From: Nicoliella lavandulae
Lineage (GTDB): Bacteria > Bacillota > Bacilli > Lactobacillales > Lactobacillaceae
Direction of reading: 5' to 3'
DNA: 64,000 nucleotides
Assembly (NCBI RefSeq): GCF_037546185.1
Contig: NZ_JAWMWH010000001.1
Coordinates: 992,001 to 1,056,000, forward strand
Below, piece by piece: positions 18,649-27,890 of the stretch. The notes under the pieces are model-generated. The model saw only the letters and a program-made list of their open reading frames with translations. It did no database searches and was not told where the DNA came from. Each line of letters opens with the position of its first letter. Position 1 is the stretch's first letter. The position numbers were made by a program, and so were the translations under genes.

Positions 18649-19998
18649 TTGAAGTCAATTGATCAACAATACCAAGCCGAACTAAACAAGGTCCATACCG
18701 CGATGAAATACGATGGATTGAAGCGTGTGCAGTTCTTACAACAAATTGTAAAACAACAGGTCAAGAATTATCCTAAAGCAACAGTGATTCGAGTGAGCGG
18801 GACCAATGGAAAGGGTTCTACGATCACGATGATCAATAATGTGTTACTGGCAGCCGGCCATCGCGTTGGAATGTTTACTAGTCCATATTTAGTGGATCCA
18901 CTATCCCAAGTGAAGGTTAATGGGCATCGGATTACCCAGCAGTTATTCTTACAAGCAGAACATACGGTCAAGACGATCGTTGATGCCTTAGGGTATGATT
19001 TTCACCGTGATGTTTCTGAATTTGAGAGTTGGTTTTTAATTGCCGTACAGGTATTTTTAGATCAACACGTTGAATTTATGCTATTAGAATGTGGAATGGG
19101 CGGACAACTCGATGCCACTAATGCAATCGATCATTCTGACTATAGTTTGTTCACACTAATTGGTTTGGATCATTTTAAGTTTTTAGGCAACACAATTGAA
19201 GCAATTGCTAATACGAAGGCGAAAATGATTCGGCCAGGTGAACAGGTAATTAGTTATCCGAATCAACGGCCAATCGTCCAACAAATCATTGACCAAATCG
19301 CCACTGCTCAACAAGCCATTGTCCATGTTGCTAATGAAATTAAAGTCGGCGCACCGCAAATTATTAAAACTCCTTTGCATTACCAATGCACCGTTCGAGT
19401 CGATGGGCAATCTATTCCTATTAACTTACCATTAATGGGGGCGTTTCAACTAGCGAACCTTCAAACGGTCGTTGAATGGTGGCGAGTGTTTAATACGACG
19501 GCTGAGACGCCAATTAGTGTCTCGGCATTGCAACAAGGAATTGCACAGACTAAAATAATAGGCCGGTTTAGTCGCCTATCAAATGGTTGGATCGTCGATG
19601 GGGCTCACAATCGTGATGCCATTAGGGCCTTTGTCAACACGGTCAATACCTATTTTGTTGACGCTCCTAAAGTCATCATGGTGGGGTTCTTAGCTGATAA
19701 GGAAGTGCAGTGGTGTGTACATGAGTTAAATGCTTTAGCCAACACAACGTTTATTACCGTGACCCCAGCTAATCATGACCGGGCCCTTACAGCTAGTGAT
19801 TTAGCGGATTTATTTAAACGCGATCCAGCAATTCAAGCTGGCCGCAATCAAGTGCGTAACGCGGGCTCGATTGCCCACGGAATTGATATTTTTAATCGAA
19901 CCACCCCCGATTCAGTTAAACTAGTAGTCGGTTCGTTTTATACCATTAGGGGAATTATCGAATCGTTAAGAGGAGCGAGTCATTCAAATGAAGATTAA
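18649..19998 (+). CDS. folC: Folylpolyglutamate/dihydrofolate synthase FolC
   Basis: Adds glutamate to dihydropteroate or tetrahydrofolates using ATP. The 449-aa protein is a Mur-ligase relative: P-loop RVSGTNGKGST near 45-55, VGMFTSPYL, LLECGMGGQLDATN, and WIVDGAHNRDA. The start is TTG at 18649, immediately after the folE stop. Its end overlaps folP by 11 bases. Within this operon the dihydrofolate synthase role is expected. Confidence 0.93.
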   Translation: MKSIDQQYQAELNKVHTAMKYDGLKRVQFLQQIVKQQVKNYPKATVIRVSGTNGKGSTITMINNVLLAAGHRVGMFTSPYLVDPLSQVKVNGHRITQQLFLQAEHTVKTIVDALGYDFHRDVSEFESWFLIAVQVFLDQHVEFMLLECGMGGQLDATNAIDHSDYSLFTLIGLDHFKFLGNTIEAIANTKAKMIRPGEQVISYPNQRPIVQQIIDQIATAQQAIVHVANEIKVGAPQIIKTPLHYQCTVRVDGQSIPINLPLMGAFQLANLQTVVEWWRVFNTTAETPISVSALQQGIAQTKIIGRFSRLSNGWIVDGAHNRDAIRAFVNTVNTYFVDAPKVIMVGFLADKEVQWCVHELNALANTTFITVTPANHDRALTASDLADLFKRDPAIQAGRNQVRNAGSIAHGIDIFNRTTPDSVKLVVGSFYTIRGIIESLRGASHSNED

Positions 19999-21061
19999 AG
20001 AACGATCCATGCATAATCAAAATGATCTAATTAACATTGTGGTTGAAGATTTTGATCATGATGCTAAGCTATTGAGCAATTTAGACCAACTTTACATTAA
20101 CTACCACGTAGCAGCGAATTTAGAAATGGTGCTTAGTAAGATTCAGTTAAAACAATTAATTGAGCTGTTAGGAGACCAAGCTTTTGATGCAGCCATTATT
20201 AAAGCCCTTGATACGATTTATCAACGGCATCAAATTATTCTTGCTGGGCGTGACTTTAAGTTAGATTTGACCACTGATCCAGCAATCATGGCGATTTTAA
20301 ATACTAGTCCAGATTCATTTTTTGATGGGGATGCGACCTTAAATGATAAGAAGATTTTAAGTAAATTAGAATCATTTATGGCCAATAACACTAAGATTAT
20401 TGACCTAGGTGGCCAATCCACCCGTCCTGGCTATGAAGAAATTACCCCAGAACTAGAAATTAAGCGGACCGTGCCATACATTAAAATGATTAAGCGCGCG
20501 TTTCCAGAAGCCATTATTTCGGTAGATTCATATAAGCCAGCGGTCATTAAGGCCGTATTGGATGCTGGTGCAGATATCATTAATGACATTAATGGGTTTG
20601 AAGATAATCAGGCTAAGTTAGATTTGGTGGCTGAATACCATCCAGCTTTGATTGCTATGTACAATAATCGAATCAGTAAGTGGTCCGTTGCCGAAATCCA
20701 ATCATTCTTTACTAATCGGAAACAAGTGTTTGAACAAATCGGATTGACTGATCAAAACTGGGTCATTGATCCGGGCGTGGGCTTTTTAGATCAAAATGAT
20801 CAAAATACTGACGTAGAACTAATTCGGACGTTACGCGGTCTTAGTGAAATGAACATTCCCACTTTAATCGCGATTTCACGAAAGAGCATGTTCAAACGGT
20901 TATTTGGCATTGACGCTTCTGAAAATATCTGGTCAACCTTAGTGGCTGAATTAATGATGGTTCACATGGGCGGCCAAATTATTCGGGTCCATGATTACAA
21001 GGAAACGAACTTAATGCTGAAGATGAGAAAACAACTTGAATTTCCAAAGGTGGCAGATTAA
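19988..21061 (+). CDS. folP: Dihydropteroate synthase FolP with ~95-residue N-terminal extension
   Basis: Joins p-aminobenzoate to hydroxymethyl-dihydropterin pyrophosphate; the step blocked by sulfonamides. The core starts at MAILNTSPDSF (101-111) and keeps DLGGQSTRPG, SVDSYK, INDING, DPGVGF, ISRKSMF and RVHDY, so the catalytic residues are present. Differences are Gln for Glu in GGQSTRPG and Tyr where many enzymes have LMH (ALIAMYNN). With 357 aa it is longer than the usual 260-280 because about 95 mostly helical residues precede the barrel; I recognise no domain there. GAGGAG lies 11 bases before the ATG. Confidence 0.9.
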   Translation: MKIKERSMHNQNDLINIVVEDFDHDAKLLSNLDQLYINYHVAANLEMVLSKIQLKQLIELLGDQAFDAAIIKALDTIYQRHQIILAGRDFKLDLTTDPAIMAILNTSPDSFFDGDATLNDKKILSKLESFMANNTKIIDLGGQSTRPGYEEITPELEIKRTVPYIKMIKRAFPEAIISVDSYKPAVIKAVLDAGADIINDINGFEDNQAKLDLVAEYHPALIAMYNNRISKWSVAEIQSFFTNRKQVFEQIGLTDQNWVIDPGVGFLDQNDQNTDVELIRTLRGLSEMNIPTLIAISRKSMFKRLFGIDASENIWSTLVAELMMVHMGGQIIRVHDYKETNLMLKMRKQLEFPKVAD

Positions 21062-21064
21062 GTC

Positions 21065-21586
21065 ATGGATGCAGCAACAACTTTAATTAATTTGTTGACG
21101 CGCTTAAATGCTTCCAATTATTCAATTGATGCTAAGGCTTATCAACAGGCACTTGCATTTATTAAGGCTAATCTAAACCACTTGGCAGATCGTAAGAATA
21201 TGGCGGGCCATTTAAGTGCCAGTGCATATGCGTTTCAAGATGACCGAATTTGGTTCATTAAGCATCCCTATCTACACACGATCTTATTGCCCGCTGGCCA
21301 CGTAGAACCAGGCGAAATGCCCTTACAAACTGCCCAACGTGAATATCGAGAGGAAACTGGGTTTGCTACCCATATGATCGACGACGGATTGTCCGGGCTA
21401 CGGGATGTTAACATAATAAAAATTCCGGCTAACCCAATTAAAAACGAGGGTGCCCATATCCATGTTGATTTGCGATTTGAATTGAAGATTAGTGATCAAA
21501 TTCGGCAAGCAGCAGAACTGCCTAATTTTTTGATCGGACGCACCGAGGCACCAGGTGAGTTTCATAAGTACTTCGACATGCATTAA
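21065..21586 (+). CDS. Nudix hydrolase, candidate dihydroneopterin triphosphate pyrophosphatase (FolQ)
   Basis: The 173-aa protein has a complete Nudix box at residues 78-100: Gly78, Glu84, Arg92-Glu93 and Glu96-Glu97 followed by Thr-Gly-Phe. It is the last gene of the folate operon, three bases after folP. The operon has no other enzyme to remove pyrophosphate from the GTP cyclohydrolase product; in Lactococcus that job is done by a Nudix protein, FolQ. The assignment is therefore by Nudix chemistry plus position. A general house-cleaning Nudix enzyme is the alternative. Confidence 0.75.
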   Translation: MDAATTLINLLTRLNASNYSIDAKAYQQALAFIKANLNHLADRKNMAGHLSASAYAFQDDRIWFIKHPYLHTILLPAGHVEPGEMPLQTAQREYREETGFATHMIDDGLSGLRDVNIIKIPANPIKNEGAHIHVDLRFELKISDQIRQAAELPNFLIGRTEAPGEFHKYFDMH

Positions 21587-21596
21587 CGATAACAAT

Positions 21597-21626
21597 AAAA
21601 AAGAAAGACATTTGTCTTTCTTTTTT
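21597..21626. terminator. Bidirectional terminator between folate operon and tRNA-Leu
   Basis: A perfect 14-bp stem (21597-21610 with 21613-21626) with A-run on the left and T-run on the right, able to end transcription from both sides. Confidence 0.85.
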
Positions 21627-21639
21627 AAGCGCTAATTAA

Positions 21640-21723
21640 TGCCCCAAGCAGGATTCGAACCTGTACTTGATAAATCAAACAGCGACCTGAACGCTGCGCG
21701 TCTGCCAATTCCGCCATTGGGGC
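21640..21723 (-). tRNA. tRNA-Leu (anticodon CAG)
   Basis: On the minus strand a class II tRNA with seven-pair acceptor GCCCCAA/TTGGGGC, anticodon stem CAGCG/CGCTG around loop TTCAGGT (anticodon CAG), a long variable arm with TTGATTTATCAA, and T-arm with GGTTCGAATCC. The discriminator is A and CCA is not encoded. Confidence 0.95.
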
Positions 21724-21969
21724 AATCTAAATTAGATTTTACTATAAATTACAATTAATTGAAAGTTTGTTTATGATTTTAGTTGCTAATTATTTAGAAA
21801 TGTTTATTATGAATATATGGAGAAAATGGTTACTTACGAATGGCGATTTTGTTAAGAAATAGCAACGTTAGTAGTTAGTAATTAATTTTTTTGATACAAT
21901 TAGTATTTAGACAATTGTTAAAAATAGATAAAGAATATGTAATTTTAATTAATAAAGGGGAAAATTAAT
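21724..21969 (+). promoter_or_regulatory. AT-rich leader of asnB with weak promoter
   Basis: About 245 bases with no gene. GATACAAT gives a possible -10 (21895-21900) without a good -35. The asnB ribosome site AAAGGGG lies near 21953. No T-box or riboswitch features were found. Confidence 0.4.
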
Positions 21970-23850
21970 ATGTGTGGATTCACTGGTTATGTAAATCAAA
22001 AAGACATCCCTAGTAACACGATTGTGAATATGGCTAATCGGATTCGGCATCGTGGTCCTGATGATGAACAATACTTTCAAGATAATAATATTTCAATGGG
22101 ATTCAGAAGACTCTCATTTCTTGATTTAGCTCATGGTGGGCAACCAATGTTTAGTGAAGATAATACTAAGGTCCTCACTTTTAATGGTGAAATTTATAAT
22201 TATGAATCAATTCGCGAAGAACTAAAACAACTAGGATACCAATTTAACACGGACGTTGACTCTGAAGTATTAATTCGTGGTTATGAAGCTTGGGGTCCAG
22301 ACCTGCTTAAAAAGCTTCGCGGTATGTACGCGTTTGTCATTTATGATAGCAAGAACCAAGAAGTGTTTGGAGTTCGTGATCATTTCGGAATCAAACCACT
22401 TTACTACTATGATGATGGCGATGCATTTATGTGGGGCTCTGAAATCAAAGCATTTTTAGATAACCCTAAGTTCAAGAAGGAATTAAATTTAGATCTCTTA
22501 CCAATTCATTTGAGTTTTGAATTTATTCCATCTCGCGAAACTATGTTTAAGAATGTTTACAAGGTAATGCCTGGTCAGTACTTTATTCATAAAATTGGTG
22601 GTGAAACCGAAACCCACCGTTACTTCCAATTTAATTATGACCACATTGATGAAAACCAAACCATCGATGGGGATGCAAAGCAAATTAGTAAAATTGTGAA
22701 GGATTCCGTTGAAAAACACATGATTTCAGATGTACCGGTTGGTAGTTTCTTATCTAGTGGGGTAGATTCTAGTTACGTGTTGAACGAAGCTTCTAAGTTA
22801 AAGCCAATTCAATCATTCTCACTTGGGTTCAAGAACTCGAAGTATAGTGAATTGGAATGGTCCACTGAATTTGCTAAGGAAATTGGCCAAAAGAATACGC
22901 CAATTTACATTAACGGAGACGATTACTTCGACTTCCTTCCAACGATGATGTATTACATGGATGAACCTCTATCTAATCCATCTGCAGTTCAATTGTATTA
23001 CTTATCTAAGCGGACTAGACAAGACGTTAAAGCAGCGTTATCTGGTGAAGGGGCCGATGAATTCTTTGGTGGATACAATACCTATCTAGAAGCCTTTCCA
23101 TTTGAACGCTATCAAAAGTGGGTGCCAAGTCCAGTGCGGAAAGGGCTAGCATCAATTGCTGAAAAGCTACCACGGTTCCATGGCCGGCGGTTCTTAATTC
23201 GGGGCGCCCAACCACTAAGTGAACGTTATTACCGGGTTAATTACGTCTTTAATTATGATGACAGAAACCGGGTCTTAAAGGATCCATCGATCAATAAGGA
23301 CTCTGGTCAATACACTAAGCACATCTTTGATGAAGTTAGTGATAAGGACGAAATGACTCAAATGCAATACTTTGATATCAACACGTGGTTGCCTTACGAT
23401 ATTTTGCACAAGGCTGATCGGATGAGTATGTGTAACTCACTTGAAGTTAGAACGCCATTGGTTGATAAAAAGGTGGCTGACTTTGCTGCTACCATGCCAA
23501 TCAAGACTCGGATTCATAAAGGTGAAACCAAGGTTTCATTACGGCGGGCTGCATTAGCTGCACTTCCTGATAAAGTGGCCAATAAGGAAAAATTAGGATT
23601 CCCATCCCCAATTGCATCATGGATGAACATGCCTAAATTCCACCAACGCATTGAAGAAGCTTTCACATCAGATGTAGCACAACAATTCTTCAATGTGGAT
23701 GAACTACAAAGAATTGTGAAGGAACATGCTGATGGTAAGTCCAATATGCAAAAGATCTTTACAATTTACACTTTCATTCTTTGGTACCAAGTATATTTCC
23801 CTGAAAATACTTCTGCTCACACCATCGATAAAGTGCATAAGACAAAATAA
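21970..23850 (+). CDS. asnB: Glutamine-dependent asparagine synthase-type amidotransferase, probably acting on peptidoglycan
   Basis: The 626-aa protein has the N-terminal class II glutaminase with Cys2 (MCGFTGY) and RHRGPDD, then the ATP-pyrophosphatase domain with the SGVDSS loop near 265 and SGEGADEFFGG. It makes amides from carboxyl groups. Free asparagine synthesis is one role; the cluster with murE, a D-aspartate ligase and an aspartate racemase suggests that it amidates the D-Asp cross-bridge, as AsnH does in Lactococcus (AsnB1 of L. plantarum amidates peptidoglycan diaminopimelate). The family is sure, the substrate inferred. Confidence 0.88.
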   Translation: MCGFTGYVNQKDIPSNTIVNMANRIRHRGPDDEQYFQDNNISMGFRRLSFLDLAHGGQPMFSEDNTKVLTFNGEIYNYESIREELKQLGYQFNTDVDSEVLIRGYEAWGPDLLKKLRGMYAFVIYDSKNQEVFGVRDHFGIKPLYYYDDGDAFMWGSEIKAFLDNPKFKKELNLDLLPIHLSFEFIPSRETMFKNVYKVMPGQYFIHKIGGETETHRYFQFNYDHIDENQTIDGDAKQISKIVKDSVEKHMISDVPVGSFLSSGVDSSYVLNEASKLKPIQSFSLGFKNSKYSELEWSTEFAKEIGQKNTPIYINGDDYFDFLPTMMYYMDEPLSNPSAVQLYYLSKRTRQDVKAALSGEGADEFFGGYNTYLEAFPFERYQKWVPSPVRKGLASIAEKLPRFHGRRFLIRGAQPLSERYYRVNYVFNYDDRNRVLKDPSINKDSGQYTKHIFDEVSDKDEMTQMQYFDINTWLPYDILHKADRMSMCNSLEVRTPLVDKKVADFAATMPIKTRIHKGETKVSLRRAALAALPDKVANKEKLGFPSPIASWMNMPKFHQRIEEAFTSDVAQQFFNVDELQRIVKEHADGKSNMQKIFTIYTFILWYQVYFPENTSAHTIDKVHKTK

Positions 23851-23871
23851 TTTTGGGTTCGGAAGGATGAA

Positions 23872-25398
23872 TTGCAGTTGGCTTTAAAAATTGCAGAAAT
23901 TACGACACTATTAAAGGAACATGCGCTGTTGGAATCAGTTACCGTTGCCAATGAACAAACTCAATTTGCGGGGGTCGAATATGATTCGCGGGCCGTTACT
24001 GATAATGACCTATTCTTTTGTAAGGGAAATTTTAAACCAGCTTATTTGACCAGTGCGCAACAAAATGGGGCCACTGGTTATGTTGCTGAACATTCAATGG
24101 ATAATGACGAAATGACCGCCATTATTGTTAATGATGTTCAAAAGGCAATGGCGTTATTAGGTGCAGCCTTTTATGATTATCCGCAAAACCAGTTATTTAC
24201 GATTGCCTATACTGGAACCAAGGGGAAGACCACTTCGGCGTACTTTACCCATCAGATTTTGCAGCAATCAACTGCGGATAAAACAGCGTTATTTTCAACC
24301 ATTGATACGGTGGTAGGGAACCAACCAGATCAACGGTTCAAATCCCACTTAACAACGCCTGAATCATTAGATATTTTTAAAAATATGCGTGCAGCCGTCG
24401 ATAATGGGATGACCCATTTAGTCATGGAAGTTTCATCTCAGGCGTATAAAAAGAATCGGGTCTATGGATTGCACTTTGACGTCGGGATTTTCTTGAACAT
24501 TTCACCTGACCATATTGGGCCAAATGAACATCCTACATTTGCTGATTACTTACACTGTAAGGAACAGCTACTGGTCAATTCCACGGTTTGTATCATCGAT
24601 GCGCAAACTGATTATCTAAATGATGTATACCAAACCGCTAAGGCGACTTCGCAACCATCAGATATCTATTTATTTGCCCGGCGGAATGCGCCCATGCAAT
24701 TAGCATTACCAATCGATGTTGAATTTGTTAGTACTTCGGATACATTGAACGATAATGAGATTGAAGTGACCGCTGATGATCGCTTATCATTAGCTGGACA
24801 CTATCAAATCGCGATTGCTGGTGATTATAACGAAGCCAATGCTACTGCCGCTGCAATTGCTGCTAACATTGCTGGTGCTGATCGTGCACAGATTGCAAAT
24901 GGGCTGGCCCATGTTTTGATTCCTGGTCGAATGGAGAGCTATCGTAGCCATTCTCACGGGACGGTATATGTTGATTACGCGCATAACTATGCTAGTATGC
25001 ATGCGCTATTGAGTTTCTTAAAGCGTGAAAATCCGACTGGTAAGGTCATCGTTGTTGTTGGGAGTCCTGGTAACAAGGGTGAAGACCGTCGCGAAGGCTT
25101 TGGCCAAGCGTTGACTGAAAGTGCGGATGTTGCATTTTTAACCACTGATGATCCGGCTTTTGAAGATCCAAAGACAATTGCGATGGAAATCGATGCCCAT
25201 ATTGATCACCATCAAGTTCAGGTGCATATGGTAATGGATCGTGAGCAAGCCATTGCAGACGCCATTCAAATGGCGGGCCCAAATGATATGGTAGTCGTAG
25301 CCGGTAAGGGACGCGATCCGTATCAAAAGATTAATGGTGTCGACGTACCATATGCAACTGATTCAGTAGTGGTTAAAAATATCTTGAAGGGGTTCTAA
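23872..25398 (+). CDS. murE: UDP-MurNAc-tripeptide synthetase MurE, likely L-lysine-adding
   Basis: Mur ligase that adds the third residue of the peptidoglycan stem. The 508-aa protein has DSRAV near 38-42 for UDP binding, P-loop TGTKGKTT, LTTPES, the carbamoylated-Lys region HCKEQLL, YAHNYASM, and GSPGNKGEDRR. The specificity loop reads TTDDPAFEDP, where diaminopimelate enzymes have DNPR and the S. aureus lysine enzyme DNPA, so lysine is favoured. The start is TTG 23872 with GGAAGGA upstream. It lies 21 bases after asnB. Confidence 0.9.
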   Translation: MQLALKIAEITTLLKEHALLESVTVANEQTQFAGVEYDSRAVTDNDLFFCKGNFKPAYLTSAQQNGATGYVAEHSMDNDEMTAIIVNDVQKAMALLGAAFYDYPQNQLFTIAYTGTKGKTTSAYFTHQILQQSTADKTALFSTIDTVVGNQPDQRFKSHLTTPESLDIFKNMRAAVDNGMTHLVMEVSSQAYKKNRVYGLHFDVGIFLNISPDHIGPNEHPTFADYLHCKEQLLVNSTVCIIDAQTDYLNDVYQTAKATSQPSDIYLFARRNAPMQLALPIDVEFVSTSDTLNDNEIEVTADDRLSLAGHYQIAIAGDYNEANATAAAIAANIAGADRAQIANGLAHVLIPGRMESYRSHSHGTVYVDYAHNYASMHALLSFLKRENPTGKVIVVVGSPGNKGEDRREGFGQALTESADVAFLTTDDPAFEDPKTIAMEIDAHIDHHQVQVHMVMDREQAIADAIQMAGPNDMVVVAGKGRDPYQKINGVDVPYATDSVVVKNILKGF

Positions 25399-25401
25399 AT
25401 A

Positions 25402-26652
25402 ATGAGTGAAACAACGTTTACGCCTATTTTACTGGGCAGTGATTTTAATTGTTACGGGATGGCCCGATCACTATATGAAAAATACGGTAAGCCAGTCAAA
25501 GCATATGCTGAAATTCAACTAGCGCCCACCCGATTTACTAAAATCGTTGATTTGGAATTAATTCCAGGCTTTAGTGAGGATCCAACTTGGATTGAATCGA
25601 TGCGTAAACTAAAGCAAAAATATGCTGATCACGATGAACCAGTGATCTTGATTGGTTGTGGGGATGGTTATGCTGAATTAATTTCAAAACATAAGGATGA
25701 ATTGTCCGATGTATTCGTATGTCCCTATGTTGACTATGATTTAATCCGGCAGTTGAACAGTAAGGAAAACTTTTACAAGACTTGTGATCGTTTTAATTTG
25801 CCATACCCTAAGACCAAAGTTATTACTAAGGCAATGTATGAAGATCACGAACCAATTGAGCAACCATTTGGTTATCCAGTGGCCTTAAAGCCAACTAACA
25901 GTGTTGAATGGTTAGACGTTCATTTTGAAGGTCGTAAAAAAGCCTTTGTAATCAAGTCTGAAGAAGAATTTAAATCAATTATTGGTAAGATTTATGATAA
26001 TGGATATACTTCTGATCTAATCTTGCAGGACTTTATTCCAGGTGATGATAGTAACATGCGAGTACTGAATGCGTATGTGGATAAACACCACCATGTCAAG
26101 ATGATGTGTTTAGGCCATCCACTCCTAGAGGATTGTGCACCATCTGCAATTGGAAATTATGTCGCGATCATTCCAGAGTATAATCAAGGCATTTATGATC
26201 AAATTCAAAAATTCTTAGAGGATATCCAATTTACTGGTTACGCTAATTTTGATATGAAATATGATGTACGTGATGGGTCGTTCAAATTGTTTGAAATTAA
26301 CCTACGTCAGGGACGGAGTAGTTTCTTTGTAACGCTTAATGGGTACAATTTAGCCGATTGGGTAGTTCAAGACTATGCGTTCGACTCATTGAACCATCAA
26401 GCTACTGTATATGCCAATCAAGACCCAAGTAAGTATTATTTATGGCTAGGGGTCAGTGTCAATGTCTTTAAGCGATACGCAAAAGACAATGCTGATAAGC
26501 AAGCAGCACTACAATTAATTGATAAGCATCAATATGGAACGACTTTTTGGTACGCTAAGGACCGGAATTTAAAACGGTGGGCGTTAATGAAATGGATGTT
26601 CCATAACTACAGTAAGAACTTTGATCGTTACTTTGCCGTAAATAAGGAGTAA
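25402..26652 (+). CDS. aslA: D-aspartate ligase, ATP-grasp (AslA/Asl-fm type)
   Basis: Attaches D-aspartate to the epsilon-amino group of the stem lysine, making the cross-bridge of D-Asp type peptidoglycan. The 416-aa protein opens with FTPILLGSDFNCYGMAR, the characteristic start of this family, and ends its ATP-grasp fold with KLFEINLRQGRSSFF, whose Glu, Asn and Arg bind Mg-ATP. It lies between murE and an aspartate racemase, three and five bases away, which strongly supports the role. Confidence 0.88.
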   Translation: MSETTFTPILLGSDFNCYGMARSLYEKYGKPVKAYAEIQLAPTRFTKIVDLELIPGFSEDPTWIESMRKLKQKYADHDEPVILIGCGDGYAELISKHKDELSDVFVCPYVDYDLIRQLNSKENFYKTCDRFNLPYPKTKVITKAMYEDHEPIEQPFGYPVALKPTNSVEWLDVHFEGRKKAFVIKSEEEFKSIIGKIYDNGYTSDLILQDFIPGDDSNMRVLNAYVDKHHHVKMMCLGHPLLEDCAPSAIGNYVAIIPEYNQGIYDQIQKFLEDIQFTGYANFDMKYDVRDGSFKLFEINLRQGRSSFFVTLNGYNLADWVVQDYAFDSLNHQATVYANQDPSKYYLWLGVSVNVFKRYAKDNADKQAALQLIDKHQYGTTFWYAKDRNLKRWALMKWMFHNYSKNFDRYFAVNKE

Positions 26653-26657
26653 TTCAA

Positions 26658-27368
26658 ATGAAGCATTTCTTCACCATTATTGGAGGAATGGGGACCGAAG
26701 CGACGGAGAGTTACATTCATCTATTGAACCAAAGAACTCCAGCGCATCGTGATCAAGACTACTTGAACTATATTTTAGTTAATCATGCTACGGTTCCGGA
26801 TCGGACGGCTTATATTTTAGACCATAGTCAACCAAGTCCCTTACCGGATTTAATTGATGATATTAAACAACAGTCGTTGATGAATCCCGATTTCTTTACG
26901 TTGCCATGTAATACGGCTCATTATTTTTATGATGAATTACAGGCACAGACCAAGGCGCCGATTTTGCATATGCCAAGAGAAGCCGTTCAAGAAATTAAAC
27001 ATCAATTTCCCCACGTTAAACGGGTGGGATTGATTGCAACTAATGGAACGCTTCATGATGGGGTTTACGATCATGAAATCAAGCAGGCGGGCTTTGAACT
27101 GGTTAAACCGACTGAAATGATAAAAGCTGAGACCATGGAATTAATATACAAGTATATTAAAGAACAGGGGACGGTCAATGCAGAATTGTACCATCGAATC
27201 CTGGATCAAATGGTTAATGAATTGAACAGTGAAATTGTTATTTTGGGGTGTACCGAGTTATCATTAGCCCAAGAAAAGGCGGGCAACCATGATTATCCAA
27301 TTATGGATGCCCAATCAGTGCTAGTTGATCGAACCATTGAATTAGCAGAAGCAAATCGAAACCAATAA
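26658..27368 (+). CDS. racD: Aspartate racemase
   Basis: Cofactor-free racemase of the Asp/Glu family, giving D-aspartate for the ligase upstream. The 236-aa protein has IIGGMGTEATE at the N-terminus and the two catalytic Cys in TLPCNTAHYF (about 82) and VILGCTELSLA (about 196). It is the last gene of the asnB-murE-aslA-racD unit. A Glu racemase is less likely because that enzyme's genes lack this context. Confidence 0.9.
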   Translation: MKHFFTIIGGMGTEATESYIHLLNQRTPAHRDQDYLNYILVNHATVPDRTAYILDHSQPSPLPDLIDDIKQQSLMNPDFFTLPCNTAHYFYDELQAQTKAPILHMPREAVQEIKHQFPHVKRVGLIATNGTLHDGVYDHEIKQAGFELVKPTEMIKAETMELIYKYIKEQGTVNAELYHRILDQMVNELNSEIVILGCTELSLAQEKAGNHDYPIMDAQSVLVDRTIELAEANRNQ

Positions 27369-27369
27369 T

Positions 27370-27412
27370 AAAAAAACAGTTAACGCCGGTTATGGTAGTT
27401 AACTGTTTTTTT
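27370..27412. terminator. Bidirectional terminator between racD and the YisL-like gene
   Basis: A 15-bp perfect stem (27370-27384 with 27398-27412) containing CAGTTAAC/GTTAACTG, A-run on one side and T-run on the other. It includes the stop codon of the minus-strand gene. Confidence 0.85.
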
Positions 27413-27749
27413 ACTTTAATGCGATGAATTGGGCAATGATTGCAGCGATGATGATCAATGCTAGGCCGAACTTATTTGCTCTAGTTAAAGTTTGCGCTTC
27501 AAACTTACGGTAGTTAATTTCAATTGCAATAACGGATGCAATGCATATCATATCACTGATGATAACCGCAGCAGCACTATGATGAAAAATTCGAATGCTA
27601 ATCACAAATTGACTACTAATGATTAAAAAGTAAAATAATCGTGACCAAATCAATGATTGAATCACTCGTTTAGCATAGTTACGAGTAAAACCAGTAACTA
27701 ATGAAATGATTAGAAATCCCCAGAGGGTAAAGTTTAATGTGACCCACAT
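27411..27749 (-). CDS. Four-helix membrane protein, DUF1516/YisL-like
   Basis: A 112-aa hydrophobic protein with four predicted helices (about 4-20, 32-50, 58-77 and 90-110), resembling the DUF1516 (YisL, UPF0344) family in length, helix pattern and the SRLFYFLIISS stretch in helix 2. No function is known for the family. ATG 27749 has AAAGGAG upstream. Assigned from memory of the family pattern, so moderate certainty. Confidence 0.65.
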   Translation of the reverse strand: MWVTLNFTLWGFLIISLVTGFTRNYAKRVIQSLIWSRLFYFLIISSQFVISIRIFHHSAAAVIISDMICIASVIAIEINYRKFEAQTLTRANKFGLALIIIAAIIAQFIALK

Positions 27750-27890
27750 GTTGAGGCTCCTTTCTGATGATTGAATACCCTTATTTTACCATAATTAGCT
27801 ATGGCAATATTTTATTTATGCAACTTTATTAAATTTATGTTAGAATAGTTCTAATCGTTACATAATTAAATAAATGAAGGAGCGATATTT

